A DNA stretch of 64,000 nucleotides from Desulfuromonadales bacterium. Lineage in GTDB: Bacteria; Desulfobacterota; Desulfuromonadia; Geobacterales; Pseudopelobacteraceae. The stretch spans positions 1-64,000 of the forward strand of contig DUZX01000013.1 of the NCBI GenBank assembly GCA_013349325.1. Reading direction: 5' to 3'. The notes under the pieces were generated by a model that had not been told where the DNA came from, searched no databases, and was given only the letters and a program-made list of their open reading frames with translations. Position numbers and translations under genes: made by a program. Positions 51,390-60,402 of this stretch are shown here, piece after piece. Position 1 is the first letter of the stretch, and every line of letters begins with the position of its first letter.

Positions 51390-54278
51390 ATGATGCAGAT
51401 AATTATTCGCGTTTTTGTTCTTATGTCAGCACTTGCAATGATCGCCGTTGCTAGCGCCTCTGCAGTGCGTGCAGCGGAGAGTGATGCTCTCTATCCAAAG
51501 TCTACGAAGAGTAGCGGAACCACCACTTTGTCGAAAGACGAGTTGATGATAAAGGTACTTGAAGAACGTGAGCTCCAGAATGAGTTGCAAAACCCTGCTG
51601 AGAGCCCTTCTGAACTTGAAATGCTAACCGGAGAGCCTCTCGCGGAGAAAGACACTCTTAAAGAGAATGAATCTCTCAAGGGCGCCACACCACTCAGTCG
51701 ACAGAAGCAAAAAAAGAGCGGCTTGGTTCTAAAGAGCGAACCTGGTGACGGTCTTGTTCGACTAAGCTGGAAGCCGTTTGGGTGGATGAGCCGTAGTGAC
51801 GACCGGCAACTTCGGTTTACCATCCGTTACGGAATCGAATCAGAGAAACTGACCAAAAATATTGCGGTCGGCCCTGGCACGGAGTATATCCTGAGGGAGT
51901 TAAAGAACTATCAGCCCTATTATATTCAGGTGATAGCCCTTGATCGCGAACAAAAGGAAATGCTGAAATCGGATGAAATGCGGATTACGCCGCTGCCGGC
52001 TGATGAACAGGGATCACGAATCGAGCGGACGTTTTCACGCAAGAGCACAACTCTGTTCGACAAAACAGAACCCGTTTCTATGATTCGTGAGCTAAAGCAG
52101 TTTGGCTATGATTTTTTCAAAAACAGCCTTCAGCTGACAAGTGCCATTGATGCCATGCCGGTCAGTGCTCACTATATTCTGGGCCCTGGAGATGTTGTCA
52201 ATCTGACCGTCTGGGGAGCGGTTAATCTCCGTCAGGAGTTAACCGTCGGTCGCAATGGCGAACTCCTGATTCCCAAAGTTGGTTCGGTGCGAGTCTGGGG
52301 TTTACCGTTTGAGCAGGCAAAAAAAGATGTGAATACGGCTATGAGCCGCTATTTTCGTAACTATGAAATGAGCCTGACGCTGGGTAAATTACGGTCCATT
52401 CAGGTGTATGTTGTGGGAGAAGTAGAAGCACCCGGTAACTATCCGGTCAGCTCTCTGGCAACTGTTATTAACGCTCTGGCCGCAGCCGGTGGTCCGTCAC
52501 ACAACGGTTCGCTCCGGAATGTAAAGGTTACTCGTGGCAATCAAACCCTGGCAATGGTCGACCTGTACGATATGCTGCTGTCAGGAGACCGTAGTAAAGA
52601 TCTGCAGTTGGAAAATGGAGATACTATTTTTGTGCCGGTCATCGGAGCGGTGGTGGCGGTCGCAGGTGAGGTGCGACGACCGGCTATCTATGAGTTGAAC
52701 GGAAAGACTACGCTGCCCGAACTGCTCAAGATGGCGGGAGGGGTGGCTGCCAGCGGTTCGTTGGGGCGCATTCAAATTGAACGTCTGGAAAACAACAATA
52801 GCCGTATTGCGCTCGATTATTACTCAAAAGGGGGCGATCTGCAGGCCGAACTGGGGGCCGTCACGTTGCAGGATCGTGATATGCTCAAAGTGTTTCCGAT
52901 ACAGACAGCAACCCGACAGATTGTATCGTTACAGGGAAATGTCCAGCAACTGGGGGATTATCAATTTCGTCCCGGCATGCGCCTTACAGACCTGATTCCC
53001 TCTACTCAGGCTCTCCTGCCGGAATCATATCTTGACTCAGTTGAGATCAGCCGTATGACGCCGCCCGATTACCAGCGCCATCTGATTACCGTCAGTCTCA
53101 GACGGGCGCTGGCCGGTAACCCGGTGGATAATCTCCTGCTACAGGAGCAGGATGCGGTCAAGGTGTTTTCGCGGTGGGAAATGGAGGAAAAACCTCGGGT
53201 GGCTGTCAACGGCGCAGTGGTAAATCCTGGCAGGTACGATTTTTTCCCAGGTATGGCGGTGCGTGATCTGGTAACAGCTGCCGGAAGCGTCAAACGCAAT
53301 GCTTTTTTTGACCAGGCTGAACTGAGCCGGGTTGTCATAAGCGGTGACAGAGCACAGGCCACCAGGCTACAGCTGAATCTCGGCAAGGCTCTGGCAGGTG
53401 ATAGTGAGCACAACCTGCCGTTGCAGAGTGATGACGTCCTGATTGTGCGTGGCGTTTCTGACTGGCAGGATGCAACCGATAAATTTGTGACTCTGAAGGG
53501 TGAAGTGCGTTTTCCCGGTGTTTATTCGCTGGCACGCGGGGAACGACTGAGCTCGGTGATTACTCGGGCGGGCGGTTTTACGGAAAAGGCCTATCTACGC
53601 GGGGGCAAGTTTACACGGAGATCCGTGCAACAGTCACAGCAGAAGCGCATGGAAGAGATCACGGTCAAATCTGAAAAAGATATCCAGCAGAAACAGGCGG
53701 CTTTAGCGTCCCTCTCTGCATCCAAAGAAGAGCTGGAGGCAACCAAGTCGGCTCTGGAGGGATTGTTAAAGGGAGTGGAGCGCATGAAGTCGCTCAAGGC
53801 GGAAGGGCGAGTTGTGCTGCGTCTGTCAGCTGTTAATGATCTTAAAAAAGGGAACTATGACCTGGAGTTGGAGGGTGGAGACCAACTGGAAGTTCCGCCG
53901 CGCCCCGGTGTCGTAAGCGTACTGGGTCAGGTGTATAACCCGACCTCGTTTATATTTCTCGCCGATAAGGACGTTGATCACTACCTCCAGAAATCGGGTG
54001 GGGGTGTCAACGATGCCGAGCTGTCAGAGATGTATGTGATCCGGGCAGACGGTACGGTCTTCAGTCGACAGCAGTCATCGTTCGGGATTCAATGGAGTGA
54101 AGAAGGGGGGCATTGGAGCTTTGGCAGTTTCCTCTCATCTCCGCTGGAAGCGGGTGATACGCTGGTGGTGCCGCAAAAACTGGAACGAACTGCCTGGATG
54201 CGTGATATCAAGGACTTCACCCAGATCCTTGCCAATGTTGCGCTAACCGCCGGTACTGTTATGATTGGCCTCAAATAG
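51390..54278 (+). CDS. SLBB-domain polysaccharide export protein with FN3-like N-terminus
   Basis: This 962-residue protein has a signal peptide (cleavage near residue 30). Residues about 105-205 form a fibronectin-III-like domain ('GLVRLSWKPFGW...FTIRYGIES...YQPYYIQVIALD'), which Wza-type exporters lack. A polysaccharide export domain follows near 255-340 ('YILGPGDVVNLTVWG'), then several SLBB repeats ('VYVVGEVEAPGNYPVSSLATVINALAAAGG', 'VAVAGEVRRPAIYEL', 'VAVNGAVVNPGRYDF', 'VTLKGEVRFPGVYSL') and a short coiled coil at about 755-800. It likely forms the outer channel for an exopolysaccharide. The Wzz-like gene follows after 8 bp. Confidence 0.9.
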   Translation: MMQIIIRVFVLMSALAMIAVASASAVRAAESDALYPKSTKSSGTTTLSKDELMIKVLEERELQNELQNPAESPSELEMLTGEPLAEKDTLKENESLKGATPLSRQKQKKSGLVLKSEPGDGLVRLSWKPFGWMSRSDDRQLRFTIRYGIESEKLTKNIAVGPGTEYILRELKNYQPYYIQVIALDREQKEMLKSDEMRITPLPADEQGSRIERTFSRKSTTLFDKTEPVSMIRELKQFGYDFFKNSLQLTSAIDAMPVSAHYILGPGDVVNLTVWGAVNLRQELTVGRNGELLIPKVGSVRVWGLPFEQAKKDVNTAMSRYFRNYEMSLTLGKLRSIQVYVVGEVEAPGNYPVSSLATVINALAAAGGPSHNGSLRNVKVTRGNQTLAMVDLYDMLLSGDRSKDLQLENGDTIFVPVIGAVVAVAGEVRRPAIYELNGKTTLPELLKMAGGVAASGSLGRIQIERLENNNSRIALDYYSKGGDLQAELGAVTLQDRDMLKVFPIQTATRQIVSLQGNVQQLGDYQFRPGMRLTDLIPSTQALLPESYLDSVEISRMTPPDYQRHLITVSLRRALAGNPVDNLLLQEQDAVKVFSRWEMEEKPRVAVNGAVVNPGRYDFFPGMAVRDLVTAAGSVKRNAFFDQAELSRVVISGDRAQATRLQLNLGKALAGDSEHNLPLQSDDVLIVRGVSDWQDATDKFVTLKGEVRFPGVYSLARGERLSSVITRAGGFTEKAYLRGGKFTRRSVQQSQQKRMEEITVKSEKDIQQKQAALASLSASKEELEATKSALEGLLKGVERMKSLKAEGRVVLRLSAVNDLKKGNYDLELEGGDQLEVPPRPGVVSVLGQVYNPTSFIFLADKDVDHYLQKSGGGVNDAELSEMYVIRADGTVFSRQQSSFGIQWSEEGGHWSFGSFLSSPLEAGDTLVVPQKLERTAWMRDIKDFTQILANVALTAGTVMIGLK

Positions 54279-54286
54279 GGGGGGAT

Positions 54287-55510
54287 ATGAGTGAAACTAA
54301 TGATAATCGCCCTCTCGTTGAGGATGAGGAAGAGATAAATTTACTGGAGTTGTTGCGCGTATTTGTCTTCAACCTGCCGCTGATTGCCAAAATTACCGGA
54401 GCGGTTGCCCTGCTATCCGTTATGTATGCTCTGACCATGCAGAATGTCTATACCGCCAAAGCAACATTGCTGCCGCCACAAAAGGATTCCGGTGGCGGCG
54501 CGGCGGCTCTCTTGGCATCCATGGGAGGTGGATTGGCCGGTATTGCTGGTGGTCTGGGTGGCGGGAGTGCTGATCTCTATCTGGGAATTCTGAAAAGCCG
54601 CACGGTCGCTGATTCCGTAATCAAACGGCTTGATCTGCACAACGAGTTAAAATCAAAAAATACTGACGATACCCGTAAAAAGCTGGAGGGATTAGTCAAG
54701 TTTCAAGCGGGTAAAGATGGCATCATTACAATCAGCGCCGATGCAAAAGATCCCCTCAAGGCAGCCCTCCTGGCCAACACCTTTGTTGATGAACTGCAGA
54801 AGAAGAGTGTCAAGCTTAACCTGACCAAGGCCGGAACGGAGCGCAGCTTCCTGGAGAAGCGTCTGACGGTGGTTAAGCAGGATCTGAAAGCAGCTGAAGA
54901 GTCGATGAAGGCTTTTCAGGAAAAATATAAAACCATTAAAGCTGATAGCCAGGCGGCGGTCGCGATAGAAGGTATAGCCAAGCTCAGGGCAGAGTTAATA
55001 ACCAAAGAGGTGCAGCTGGCGGCGCTGCGGAATTCGATGACCGATGAGAGTACGGAAGTACAAACTCTGCTGGCCGGTATTAAAAAACTACGCGCTCAGT
55101 TGGGCTCGATGAGTGGTGCAGGTGAATCGGGTGGAGTGATACCTTCTGTTGGTAATGCCCCTTCGATCGGTATTCAGTACGTTCGTCACCTCCGTGAATT
55201 CAAGACGCAAGAGGCGCTGTTCGAACAACTGACCAAACAGTTTGAATTGGCTAAAATAAATGAGGCCCGTGATTCTTCGTCACTACAGGTTCTGGACGAA
55301 GCTGTGGCCCCACTTCGTAAAAGCAAGCCCAAGAGAGCGTTGATCGTGATCCTTGCCACGGTGACCGCCTTTTTTTGCTCCCTATTCATTGTTTTCATCA
55401 AGGAGTATTTGAGTAAGCTTTCGCCGGAAGACGGTGCCATAGCGGCCGACATGAAAACCATGTTGACCAGTATGCTGCGCCTGCGTCGGACGGTTAAGCT
55501 TCGTGAATAA
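54287..55510 (+). CDS. Wzz/GumC-like chain-length determinant protein
   Basis: This 407-residue inner-membrane protein has a transmembrane helix at about residues 33-53 and another at 360-382 ('ALIVILATVTAFFCSLFIVFIKEYL'), flanking a long periplasmic region that is mostly coiled coil (about 180-320). Residues 63-95 are a glycine-rich stretch. It belongs to the Wzz superfamily, which sets polysaccharide chain length and links synthesis to export; no tyrosine kinase domain is fused. It overlaps the VanZ-like gene by 8 bp. Confidence 0.9.
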   Translation: MSETNDNRPLVEDEEEINLLELLRVFVFNLPLIAKITGAVALLSVMYALTMQNVYTAKATLLPPQKDSGGGAAALLASMGGGLAGIAGGLGGGSADLYLGILKSRTVADSVIKRLDLHNELKSKNTDDTRKKLEGLVKFQAGKDGIITISADAKDPLKAALLANTFVDELQKKSVKLNLTKAGTERSFLEKRLTVVKQDLKAAEESMKAFQEKYKTIKADSQAAVAIEGIAKLRAELITKEVQLAALRNSMTDESTEVQTLLAGIKKLRAQLGSMSGAGESGGVIPSVGNAPSIGIQYVRHLREFKTQEALFEQLTKQFELAKINEARDSSSLQVLDEAVAPLRKSKPKRALIVILATVTAFFCSLFIVFIKEYLSKLSPEDGAIAADMKTMLTSMLRLRRTVKLRE

Positions 55511-55883
55511 GCGCCTTGCCAACAGTACGATCTGGCTTCTGCTCTGCGTGGTAGTGACAATGGCGATTCTCTGGCTATCATTGATGCCGGGCGCATCGGC
55601 GCCCAGCGGATTAGGGTGGGACAAACTCAACCATGCAGCGGCGATTGCGGCCGTAACCTTTCTGGCCTACTTTGCCCGGTACCCTGCACCCCGAGCAGGT
55701 TTGGATGCTTTTTTGTATGGCGTATCTCTTGGCGCTTTGATTGAAATACTCCAGGGAACATTAACGACCACACGCAGCGCAGAATGGGGTGATCTGCTGG
55801 CCGATCTGATCGGTGCCGGTTCTGTTCTGGGAGTCATCTTCATATTCAGTCTGTATAGGAAACAAACATGCAAAATTTTATAG
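55503..55883 (+). CDS. VanZ-like membrane protein
   Basis: This 126-residue protein has four transmembrane helices and the VanZ-type motifs 'WDKLNHAAAIAAVTFLAYFA' and 'GALIEILQGTLTTTRSAEWGDLLADLIGAGSV'. VanZ was named in teicoplanin resistance, but related proteins are common beside exopolysaccharide genes with unknown role. It overlaps both the Wzz-like and the PAP2 genes, so it belongs to the export operon. Confidence 0.88.
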   Translation: MNKRLANSTIWLLLCVVVTMAILWLSLMPGASAPSGLGWDKLNHAAAIAAVTFLAYFARYPAPRAGLDAFLYGVSLGALIEILQGTLTTTRSAEWGDLLADLIGAGSVLGVIFIFSLYRKQTCKIL

Positions 55884-56689
55884 CGGTACTGTTGGTAACC
55901 TGTGTGCTGGTAACCTCCTCGACCGGTGTGGCAACCGCCGCTGAGTCGGCGCCTTTATCGGTGTCTCATGAGTTCAGACAGGTCGGGGCGCATCTTGCGG
56001 CGGAGACGGCGGATTTTGCGAAAACACCATTTCAGATCGAAAATGGCAACCTGCTCGTAACGCTGGGTGTGGTGAGTGCCGTTGGTCTGAGTTATGTTTT
56101 TGATACTGATATCAGGGACAAGGTACAACGCAATCGCTCCCATAGCGTGGACAAGGCAGCCGATATTGCTGCTGGAGTGGGGAACCCCTACCTGCATCTG
56201 GGCTTGGCGGCACTGGTTTACGGTGGCGGAATCGCAGCCGATTCAGCACGTTGGAAGAGTACCGGTGAGATGCTGGGGGAGGCGTTGATTCTGGCAGACG
56301 GCGCCACACTGATCCTCAAAGAGGCGACCGGGCGCGGTCGGCCGACGGTTACCGATCACAAGGGGGATTTTCATCCCTTCGGTTTTAAAAACAATTACGA
56401 CAGCTTCCCCTCCATGCATACCGCCAGCTCTTTTGCGGTTGCCTCGATTATGGCTCGCACCTCCGGAAGTCTGCCGGCGTCCGTGCTCTCCTACAGCGCC
56501 GCAGTCCTGGTCGGCTTATCCCGCCTGAACCAGGATAAACACTGGGCCAGTGATGTCGTTCTGGCAGCAGCGCTCGGAGAACTGGCAGGGCGGGTCGTCA
56601 CCTGGCAGCATGCCCGCCACAGTTCAGTGGCTCTCGTACCTACTGCACTTGAAGGTGGCGGGGGAGTGGCTCTGGCAGGGCACTTTTAA
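55868..56689 (+). CDS. PAP2-family phosphatase
   Basis: This 273-residue protein has a signal peptide and the PAP2 phosphatase motifs: 'KEATGRGRPTV' (KX6RP), 'FPSMHTASSFAVASI' (PSGH-like with Met for Gly) and 'SRLNQDKHWASDVVLAAALG' (SRX5HX3D). It would remove phosphate from a lipid carrier such as undecaprenyl diphosphate. It overlaps the VanZ-like gene by 16 bp and ends the operon. Confidence 0.9.
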   Translation: MQNFIAVLLVTCVLVTSSTGVATAAESAPLSVSHEFRQVGAHLAAETADFAKTPFQIENGNLLVTLGVVSAVGLSYVFDTDIRDKVQRNRSHSVDKAADIAAGVGNPYLHLGLAALVYGGGIAADSARWKSTGEMLGEALILADGATLILKEATGRGRPTVTDHKGDFHPFGFKNNYDSFPSMHTASSFAVASIMARTSGSLPASVLSYSAAVLVGLSRLNQDKHWASDVVLAAALGELAGRVVTWQHARHSSVALVPTALEGGGGVALAGHF

Positions 56690-56724
56690 GAAACCTGCCG
56701 CCTATCCCGTCCCGATTTCCATCC

Positions 56725-56753
56725 TTGCCATACCCGTTACAAAAAGGCATAAT
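56725..56753 (+). promoter_or_regulatory. Sigma-70 promoter of cysS
   Basis: TTGCCA (56725-56730), 17-bp spacer, CATAAT (56748-56753), about 30 bp upstream of the cysS start. Confidence 0.55.
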
Positions 56754-56784
56754 GCCCCACATTTTATGATGGGAGTTTCGTTCA

Positions 56785-58266
56785 ATGCCATTGCGAGTCT
56801 ACAATACCCTTACCGGTGAAAAAGAGATATTTGTTCCACTAACTCCCGGAAAAGCAGGCATGTACGTCTGCGGAGTGACGGTCTACGACTATTGCCATAT
56901 CGGACATGCCCGTGCGGGCGTTGTCTTCGATATCATCTACCGCTATCTGAAATACGTCGGCTACGATGTCACCTACGTTCGTAACTACACTGATATCGAT
57001 GATAAAATCATCAAACGGGCCAATCAGGAAGGGACTGATTACCGTACGATTGCGGACCGCTACATCCAGGCTTTCGATGAAGACATGGCGCGCCTGGGTC
57101 TGGCCAAGCCGACCGTAGAGCCGAAAGCTACCGATCATATTGATGGTATTATTGCCATAATCGAAACTTTAGTCGAAAAAGGGCACGCTTACACCTCAGA
57201 GGGTGATGTTTATTACGCCGTTGATACCTTTCCCGGGTACCTGAAGCTTTCCGGCCGGGCCATGGAAGAGATGCAGGCCGGCGCTCGTGTCGAAGTTGGC
57301 GACAGGAAACGTAATCCGATGGACTTTGCCCTCTGGAAAGGTTCCAAGCCGGGTGAACCGTACTGGTCGTCTCCCTGGGGAGAGGGGCGCCCCGGCTGGC
57401 ATATCGAGTGCTCTGCCATGAGTATGAAGTTCCTGGGAAAGACGTTTGATTTTCATGGCGGCGGCAAGGATCTGGTCTTCCCGCACCACGAGAACGAAAT
57501 TGCCCAGTCGGAAGCTGCTAACGGTTGCCAGTTTGTCCGTTATTGGCTGCACAACGGCTTTGTGAATATCAACGCCGAAAAAATGAGTAAATCGCTGGGT
57601 AACTTTTTTACCATTCGCGATGTACTTCAAAAATACGATCCGGAGACATTGCGCTTCTTCATCCTTTCTGCGCATTACCGCTCGCCGATCGATTTTTCCG
57701 ACCAGAATCTGGATGAATCCCAGGCCGCTCTGGAGCGGATCTATTCCTGTCTGGCAGCCATTGACGAGCTGTTGCAAAGTAACGCTGTGTCATCTGAAAT
57801 GGCGGTTGTTGAGCATCTCTCACCGGTTGGCCAGGAACTGCAGGAAAAACTTACTCAGTTGATACCCCGCTTTGTTGATGCCATGGATGATGACTTCAAC
57901 AGCGCCCAGGCGCTGGGCGTCGTCTTTGAAACGGTACGCTCCACGAACCGGTTTTTGGCGGAAACGACGGAGATGACACCCATCGCCCTGTCGCTGATTG
58001 CGCGTGTGCGCCACCTCTGTAATGAGATCGGTTCCGTATTGGGGCTGTTTAACTCAAAGCCGTCGGTCTGGCTTGATGGCATCAAACGGGCCAAGGCCGA
58101 CCAGCTTGACATGACACCCGAGCAGATTGAGCGATTGATCGTCGAACGGGCTGAAGCTCGTGCATCCCGGAATTTTAAACGGAGTGATGAGATTCGTGAC
58201 CTGCTGTTGACTCATGGAATTCAACTGCTTGATTCCGTGCAGGGTACCACCTGGAATGTGAAGTAG
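56785..58266 (+). CDS. cysS: Cysteinyl-tRNA synthetase
   Basis: This 493-residue class I synthetase charges tRNA(Cys). The HIGH motif is residues 38-41 ('YCHIGHAR'), zinc ligand C29 precedes it and the KMSKS motif is residues 266-270. '[14 protein letters not shown]' and '[22 protein letters not shown]' complete the zinc site and the active site. The anticodon-binding C-terminus is complete. Confidence 0.98.
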   Translation: MPLRVYNTLTGEKEIFVPLTPGKAGMYVCGVTVYDYCHIGHARAGVVFDIIYRYLKYVGYDVTYVRNYTDIDDKIIKRANQEGTDYRTIADRYIQAFDEDMARLGLAKPTVEPKATDHIDGIIAIIETLVEKGHAYTSEGDVYYAVDTFPGYLKLSGRAMEEMQAGARVEVGDRKRNPMDFALWKGSKPGEPYWSSPWGEGRPGWHIECSAMSMKFLGKTFDFHGGGKDLVFPHHENEIAQSEAANGCQFVRYWLHNGFVNINAEKMSKSLGNFFTIRDVLQKYDPETLRFFILSAHYRSPIDFSDQNLDESQAALERIYSCLAAIDELLQSNAVSSEMAVVEHLSPVGQELQEKLTQLIPRFVDAMDDDFNSAQALGVVFETVRSTNRFLAETTEMTPIALSLIARVRHLCNEIGSVLGLFNSKPSVWLDGIKRAKADQLDMTPEQIERLIVERAEARASRNFKRSDEIRDLLLTHGIQLLDSVQGTTWNVK

Positions 58267-58300
58267 CTCTACTACCGACACTAATCTGACGAGGTTCAGC

Positions 58301-59926
58301 GTGGAATGGGAATGTTGCTGGAACAGGGATGCTATTTCAGTTGGAGAGTGTCCGAATATCCAGGCGGGCGAAGATGATCTGCTCACTTCCAAACGCCGCC
58401 GAATACTTGAAAAATGTTCTGACTGCAGTAACTTCAAGCACGACCTGATCCGAATCGAGAACGAATCAGATCCTGTTGCCACGCTTGTCTCCCTCTTTCA
58501 TGGTGAGTCTCAACGTCAAAAAATACAGATCCAGTCATTAGCCAGCTTTCTTGATAACAAAACCCTTCAAATCCGCTTTTTACATGAACTCGGCTATGTT
58601 CTGCAGAACTCTGTTGACCTGGAAGAGGTCCTTTCGGTTGCCTTGACCGCCATCACGGCCGGCAAAGGTTTCGGCATGAACCGCGCTTTTCTGTTGCTGA
58701 AAGACCGCGAAGCCGGGCAATTGAAGGGGCATATGGCCATCGGCCCGCGAAATTTCGAAGAGGCCGTTCATACCTGGGACGAAATTATCCAGAATGACAT
58801 GGATCTTAAAACGCTGGCCCAGAACTTCCGTCAGAATAAACTCTCCGCCGAACGGGCCAAATTTCACGATATCCTCGAACAGTTGACTTTTTCAACAGCC
58901 AATAAAGATCATGTCATTATCAAGGCGCTGGACAGCAAGCGCCCGGTCCTGATCGAGGATGCCTTCCACCATCCGGATGTGCCTTCCGAGTTTGCCCGCC
59001 TGTTGGGGGTGGATACCTTTCTGCTGATGCCGCTGGTCTCCCGCAGTCGCCGTGTCGGCATGATCATTGCCGATAATTGTATTACCCACCGCCATATTAC
59101 CGAGGAAGATATGCATTCCCTGGAAAGCTTCAGCTTTCCGGTGGCGTTTGCTATTGAACGGGCCTCACTGTACGACAAACTGCAGGTTGAGTTGGACCGC
59201 GTTACTGAGGCGGGTAAAAAGTTGAAGGAACAGCAGGAGCTGATCGTCAGAATGGAGAAGATGGCCCTGGTCGGACGGATCACTTCCAGCATTGCACATT
59301 CCGTCAGAAACCCGCTGATGATCATTGGCGGCTTTGCCCGCTCATTGCTTAAAAACTGTAATACTGCCGACCCACAGCGAGAATTCATGGAGTCAATCGT
59401 CGCCGAAACCCGCCATCTTGAGAGTGTGCTGGATGAAATCCTCAATTATGCCGATTCGCTGTATCCAACGCGTGATTTCTGGGATGTCGGCCAACTGATC
59501 GATACGGCGCTGCGTGACGCTTCCGACCAGTTGACATCGCTTGGTTATGCCACCGTATGTACATCAGATGACAATCTACCGCCGGTATATATTGATTTAA
59601 AACAGATTTCGTACTGCCTGAGGACCATGCTGCAGAGCGATATCGATGGTATCGGTGAGGATAAAACTATCGTTATCACCGCGTACCGTAGCGGAGATAG
59701 TGTTGTACTCCGCGTGGAAGACCGTAGCCGCAGGATATCGCAAGAAGATCTGGATCGTCTGCTGATACCCTTTTCAGAAACACGCGACCTGGGGGCCGGA
59801 TTGGGTCTGGCGCTCTGCAAGGCTATGCTTGAGAAACAGGGGGTTCCGTTTGAGGCGTTGGCGGACCCGCTCAAAGGAACCGTTTATACAATCGTACTAC
59901 CCACCCATAAGGAGGAACAGCCATGA
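58301..59926 (+). CDS. Sensor histidine kinase with Cys-rich N-terminus and GAF domain
   Basis: This 541-residue protein starts at GTG 58301 (GAGG upstream). The N-terminus has a two-CW-like cysteine motif (C5, C6, C17, then C39 and C42: 'ECCWNRD', 'GECPN', 'KCSDCSNFKHDL'), which may bind metal or sense redox state. A GAF domain spans about 105-285. The phosphoacceptor H333 is intact ('SSIAHSVRNPLMIIGGFARSL'). In the ATPase domain the N box ('LRTMLQSDIDG') lacks the usual Asn and the G1 box ('VEDRSRRIS') lacks the DxGxG glycines, while G2 ('GAGLGLAL') is kept. No transmembrane segment is seen. It overlaps the receiver gene by 4 bp. Confidence 0.88.
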   Translation: MEWECCWNRDAISVGECPNIQAGEDDLLTSKRRRILEKCSDCSNFKHDLIRIENESDPVATLVSLFHGESQRQKIQIQSLASFLDNKTLQIRFLHELGYVLQNSVDLEEVLSVALTAITAGKGFGMNRAFLLLKDREAGQLKGHMAIGPRNFEEAVHTWDEIIQNDMDLKTLAQNFRQNKLSAERAKFHDILEQLTFSTANKDHVIIKALDSKRPVLIEDAFHHPDVPSEFARLLGVDTFLLMPLVSRSRRVGMIIADNCITHRHITEEDMHSLESFSFPVAFAIERASLYDKLQVELDRVTEAGKKLKEQQELIVRMEKMALVGRITSSIAHSVRNPLMIIGGFARSLLKNCNTADPQREFMESIVAETRHLESVLDEILNYADSLYPTRDFWDVGQLIDTALRDASDQLTSLGYATVCTSDDNLPPVYIDLKQISYCLRTMLQSDIDGIGEDKTIVITAYRSGDSVVLRVEDRSRRISQEDLDRLLIPFSETRDLGAGLGLALCKAMLEKQGVPFEALADPLKGTVYTIVLPTHKEEQP

Positions 59927-60297
59927 GTAGATTATTGGTTGTAGATGACGAAGCCAACATCCGACTGCTGTATTCAGAAGAGCTGATTGACGAGGGGTAT
60001 GAGGTGGTGACAGCCGGGACGATCACTGAAGCGACTGAAAAGCTGCAGGCCGGTGTTTTCGATCTGGCAATATTGGATATCAAACTCAAAAACGAAAGCG
60101 GCATCGAATTTCTGCAGCAGCTGGTCAAAGAGCGCCATGACATGCCGGTCATCCTCTGTTCAGCCTTTTCCTGCTACAAGGATGATTTTTCTGCCTGGCT
60201 GGCGGATGGCTATGTCGTAAAGTCCGGTGATCTGACCGAATTGAAACAGGAAATCGCGCGGGTACTGGCCAAGAAGGCAGCGAAGGCAAGCAAGTAA
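59923..60297 (+). CDS. Stand-alone response regulator receiver
   Basis: This 124-residue receiver domain has acidic residues D8-D9, phosphoacceptor D52 ('LAILDIKLKNESG') and 'LCSAFS' in place of the usual Thr/Ser strand. Near the end 'DGYVVKSGDLTELKQEI' holds the conserved Lys but in an altered loop. There is no output domain. It is translationally coupled to the kinase upstream. Confidence 0.92.
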   Translation: MSRLLVVDDEANIRLLYSEELIDEGYEVVTAGTITEATEKLQAGVFDLAILDIKLKNESGIEFLQQLVKERHDMPVILCSAFSCYKDDFSAWLADGYVVKSGDLTELKQEIARVLAKKAAKASK

Positions 60298-60300
60298 GTA

Positions 60301-60392
60301 AGAATTCTGAAGTCAGGAGACAGAAGTCAGGTGAAACAGTCAATCCTGTCTTCTGACTTCCGACTTCTGAATCCTGAATTCTCACAACAAAG
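60301..60392. repeat. GAAGTCAG-type inverted repeat
   Basis: AGAATTCTGAAGTCAGGAGACAGAAGTCAGG on the left pairs with CCTGTCTTCTGACTTCCGACTTCTGAATCCTGAATTCT on the right (31 and 38 bp arms, shown by their ends here: AGAATTC...CAGG and CCTG...GAATTCT). It lies between the receiver gene and the guanylyltransferase and could form a long imperfect hairpin. Confidence 0.8.
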
Positions 60393-60402
60393 GAGTATTT
60401 CC

